From NCBI GenBank assembly GCA_964601575.1, contig CAZROA010000001.1:1-16006 (forward strand): 16,006 nt of DNA, given 5' to 3'. The stretch is from CAZKEG01 sp964601575. Its GTDB lineage: Bacteria > Desulfobacterota > Thermodesulfobacteria > Thermodesulfobacteriales > Thermodesulfatatoraceae. The translations under genes and the position numbers were made by a program. A model generated the notes under the pieces. That model did not search any database. It had not been told where the DNA came from and saw nothing but the letters and a program-made list of their open reading frames with translations. Each line of letters opens with the position of its first letter. Positions within the stretch are counted from its first letter, which is position 1. Of the stretch, positions 13,858 through 16,006 are shown in pieces.

Positions 13858-14417
13858 CGCTCCCTAAAGAAATAAAGGCTTCCCAAAAAACCGATGATAC
13901 TTCCCACCAAATAACCGGCCAAGACATCAAAGGGATAATGCGCCCCTAAGTAGATGCGCGAGTACCCTACCAAAAGGGCAAAACCCCAAAAAACCGGGGT
14001 AAGGCCAGGGGCCAGACGCGAAAAGACAGTAGCCGCACAGGCCACGTTGCTAGCGTGACAGGAAGGAAAAGAAAGACATCTCCTTTGGGGAAGGGGTTTT
14101 TTTAGAAGGAGATATCTTTCCCCTTGGCGAATATATACCTCTCCCTGGGCACAATAGGGGCGCTTCCGACCGAAAGCCGGTTTGGCAACCCTTCCGCAGA
14201 CAAAGTCACTAATAAGGACCAAGAGGAGGGCCATCACGGAGATGAGCAAGACCTTTGGACCCTTTTGCCAGCAAAGCACCAGAGAAAAGAGAATAAAGAA
14301 GGCATAAATGGCCTTTTCATTACTAAAAAAGGGCATCACCAGATCCAAGAGCGGATATCGAAGGTGATTAAGGCTTAAAAATATCTTCTGATCGAGATGG
14401 GCCAATGTCTCCAGCAC
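13854..14417 (-). CDS. PAP2-family membrane phosphatase
   Basis: The 187-residue protein has several membrane spans and the three PAP2 motifs: KPAFGRKRP (K-x6-RP), FPSCHAS (the PSGH motif with Cys in place of Gly) and SRIYLGAHYPFD (SR-x5-H-x3-D). The motif His residues and the phosphate-binding Lys/Arg are all present, so it should be active. PAP2 enzymes dephosphorylate undecaprenyl diphosphate, lipid A or phosphatidate in the membrane; which one cannot be told from sequence. The downstream glycosyltransferase overlap suggests either recycling of the polyprenyl carrier or removal of a lipid A phosphate before sugar addition. The start is GTG (14417) with a weak GCAGG ribosome binding site; a TTG a few codons inside is an alternative. 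Confidence 0.85.
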   Translation of the reverse strand: MLETLAHLDQKIFLSLNHLRYPLLDLVMPFFSNEKAIYAFFILFSLVLCWQKGPKVLLISVMALLLVLISDFVCGRVAKPAFGRKRPYCAQGEVYIRQGERYLLLKKPLPQRRCLSFPSCHASNVACAATVFSRLAPGLTPVFWGFALLVGYSRIYLGAHYPFDVLAGYLVGSIIGFLGSLYFFRER

Positions 14418-14462
14418 GCCTGCAAACTAGCATCATCCAAAGGCTCAGGCAACAGTCTTGGC

Positions 14463-15689
14463 TCAAAACCTCCGGCCAAAGCCTCGCCAAAAGACAAAGA
14501 GGGTGGCCGTGACCCCGATAATCGAGCCTAAAAGAAAGACCTTCACCGTCCCCAGATGCTGGGCCAAGAGACCGGAAAGAAAGCTGCCTAAAGGGAAGAG
14601 CCCTAGGAAACTCAGGCTAAAGAGGCTCAAGATACGGCCACGGATCTCATCTGGGGTATTGAGTTGGAGATGGGCATTGGCCGAGGTGAAGGTGCAAACC
14701 ATGTGAAACCCGGCGGCCAGGAGAAAAAAGGCGGCTATTTCCAGGGATTTAGAAAGGGCCGTAAGTCCTAAATAAAGGGAAAGGGCCGAAAGGTTGACCA
14801 AGATATTCCGATCCTTGCGCAGGCAAGGGCCGATGCTGGCCATAAACATGGCCCCGAAAAGGGCCCCAAGGCCGTTGGCCGCCATCAAAAAGCTAAAACC
14901 TTTGGCCCCAGCCCCAAAAGACTCCTTGGCCAAGACCGGCAAGAGTACGGCATAGGGCAGGAGAAAGATACTGGTCACGGCAATGAGGAGCAAAGTGGTC
15001 CGAATGGTTCGATGTCGCCAGGCGTAAACAAACCCCTCTCTAATTCCCTCCAAGGGGTTTTGGGCCGAGGCTAAGGCCTTCTGATCGGAAATGACAATGA
15101 AATTCAAGGCCAAGATCACCGGGAGATAGGAAAAGGCGTTGAAAAAGAAACACCAGGCCAGACCAAGGGTGGTCATCAAGAGACCGGCGAGAGCCGGTCC
15201 CACAAACCGGGCCAGATTAAAGGCCGTAGAGTGGAGAGAAAGGGCGGCTACCAGCGGTTCTTTTCCTACAAGCTCGTAAATAAATGAGTGCCTCACGGGA
15301 AATTCCAAGGCCACGGTAGATCCCAAGACAAAGGCCAAGGCCAAGACATGCCAGGCCTTGACCTGATGAAAATAGACCAATAGGGCCAGAATAAGGGCCT
15401 GAAAGGCGGCTACCATCTGCGAAAGGAGGAGGAGTCTCTTTTTGGGCAGACGGTCCGCCAAACAGCCAGCCGGCAGGGAAAAAAGGAGTACCGGAAGCGA
15501 TCCCACCGCCCCAAGGATACCCAACATAGAGGCCGAATGGGTAAGCTCGAACATGAGCCACCGCTGGGCGGTGGTATGGACCCAGCTACCGATAAGCGAT
15601 AGACTCTGGCCCATAAAGAAGAGTCTAAAGTTGCGGTTCCGTAGGGGGAGCAAGGCGGTATGGGCAATTTCTTCTAACCAAAGAGGCAT
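14463..15689 (-). CDS. MFS transporter, EntS/MFS_3-like
   Basis: This 408-residue protein has about 12 membrane spans. It opens with LRNRNFRLFFMGQSLSLIGSW (split 16-26 and 27-36), a start typical of the MFS_3 group that includes the enterobactin exporter EntS. The loop GCLADRLPKKRLLL (75-88) is the MFS signature (GxLADRxGRR-like) between spans 2 and 3. Substrate is unknown; drug-like or siderophore-like export is a family-level guess. The ATG comes only three bases after the stop of the cysteine desulfurase-like gene, so the two are cotranscribed. The stop is 45 bases before the PAP2 start. Confidence 0.85.
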   Translation of the reverse strand: MPLWLEEIAHTALLPLRNRNFRLFFMGQSLSLIGSWVHTTAQRWLMFELTHSASMLGILGAVGSLPVLLFSLPAGCLADRLPKKRLLLLSQMVAAFQALILALLVYFHQVKAWHVLALAFVLGSTVALEFPVRHSFIYELVGKEPLVAALSLHSTAFNLARFVGPALAGLLMTTLGLAWCFFFNAFSYLPVILALNFIVISDQKALASAQNPLEGIREGFVYAWRHRTIRTTLLLIAVTSIFLLPYAVLLPVLAKESFGAGAKGFSFLMAANGLGALFGAMFMASIGPCLRKDRNILVNLSALSLYLGLTALSKSLEIAAFFLLAAGFHMVCTFTSANAHLQLNTPDEIRGRILSLFSLSFLGLFPLGSFLSGLLAQHLGTVKVFLLGSIIGVTATLFVFWRGFGRRF

Positions 15690-15692
15690 AAT

Positions 15693-16006
15693 TTATGAAA
15701 AATATCGGCGGAATAAGGCCAAAGTCTCTTCTATTTCGGAAAGGCTCGTCCCCCGACCAAGGGAAAACCGAATGGTCCCTTGGGCCACCACCGGAGGGAC
15801 CTTCATGGCCGAAAGGACATGCGAGATGGCTACCGAACGATCATGACAAGCCGCTCCGGTAGAGGCGCAGATCTCCGGAATGGCCTTAAGGATCTCTTCT
15901 CCTCGATGGCCGGGGAAGGCCACGCTCAAGGTGTTGGGCAAGGTCTCCTCCGCCGGCCCGTGACGAACGAGGGCCGGAAAGATCTCTTTCAGACCTTGAT
16001 ATAGAC
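15693..16006 (-). CDS. Cysteine desulfurase / selenocysteine lyase-like protein, C-terminal part (cut by window edge)
   Basis: The frame runs open to the right edge (two spare bases at 16005-16006), giving 103 residues plus the stop. They begin LYQGLKEIFPALVRHGP and are the C-terminal domain of a class V aminotransferase. The catalytic Cys sits in ASTGAACHD, with the Cys codon at 15846-15848. FPGHRGEEIL and a late RFSLGRGTSLSEIEE also fit NifS-like cysteine desulfurases, which extract sulfur from cysteine for Fe-S clusters and thiolated compounds. The GAACH wording is nearer to the selenocysteine lyase-like branch than to IscS (SGSAC), so either activity is possible. An internal TTG at 15941 is not a real start. 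The PLP-binding Lys lies outside the window. Confidence 0.85.
   Translation of the reverse strand, partial: LYQGLKEIFPALVRHGPAEETLPNTLSVAFPGHRGEEILKAIPEICASTGAACHDRSVAISHVLSAMKVPPVVAQGTIRFSLGRGTSLSEIEETLALFRRYFS

Noticed and set aside
15442..15846. 134-residue open frame on the + strand
   Set aside because: It spans two minus-strand genes in antisense and has no family resemblance.

Overview
The window looks like a compact chromosomal segment from a thermophilic Gram-negative bacterium. Outer-membrane biogenesis genes (a BamD lipoprotein, a BamE-like lipoprotein, a Porin_O_P-type barrel ending in Phe) show two membranes. Near-zero intergenic gaps, Lys/Glu/Arg-rich proteins and a standalone AAA-ATPase/PD-(D/E)XK gene would fit the class Thermodesulfobacteria. 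That placement is an inference from overall feel, not from a marker gene.

Layout, left to right. On the + strand are the C-terminal end of an RluA/RluD-type pseudouridine synthase (1-168), an AAA-ATPase fused to a PD-(D/E)XK nuclease-like domain (218-1777), and a three-gene ABC importer of the ferric-iron family: binding lipoprotein, fused double permease and short ATPase (1818-5037). The three importer genes overlap each other and form one operon. A leftward operon follows (6538 down to 5083): BamE-like lipoprotein, protein-L-isoaspartate methyltransferase (pcm), and a TIGR00725/LOG-like Rossmann protein. Divergent from it is a small gene (6585-7100) for a zinc-ribbon protein with a long acidic tail. 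Its stop codon touches the stop codon of bamD, which reads the other way.

From 7101 to the right edge everything reads leftward. In transcription order this is: a cysteine desulfurase/selenocysteine lyase-like gene cut by the window edge, an MFS transporter, a PAP2 phosphatase, an ArnT-like membrane glycosyltransferase, a Porin_O_P-type porin, radA, trxA, trxB and bamD. PAP2 and glycosyltransferase overlap by 4 bases (ATGA), as do trxB and bamD, so translational coupling is likely in both pairs. A long perfect inverted repeat (10563-10614) separates the porin from radA. A 26-base dyad (12274-12299) lies upstream of the porin.

There are no rRNA or tRNA genes, CRISPR arrays, insertion sequences or complete mobile elements, and no gap exceeds about 170 bases. 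Most genes are housekeeping. The less ordinary points are: the zinc-ribbon protein with its recurring acidic/Leu motifs; the hairpin that directly abuts the ribosome binding site of the ABC importer; the PAP2/ArnT-like pair without other lipid A genes; BamD and a BamE-like lipoprotein lying close together; and the dyad upstream of the porin. I see no convincing new multi-gene defence or mobile system.
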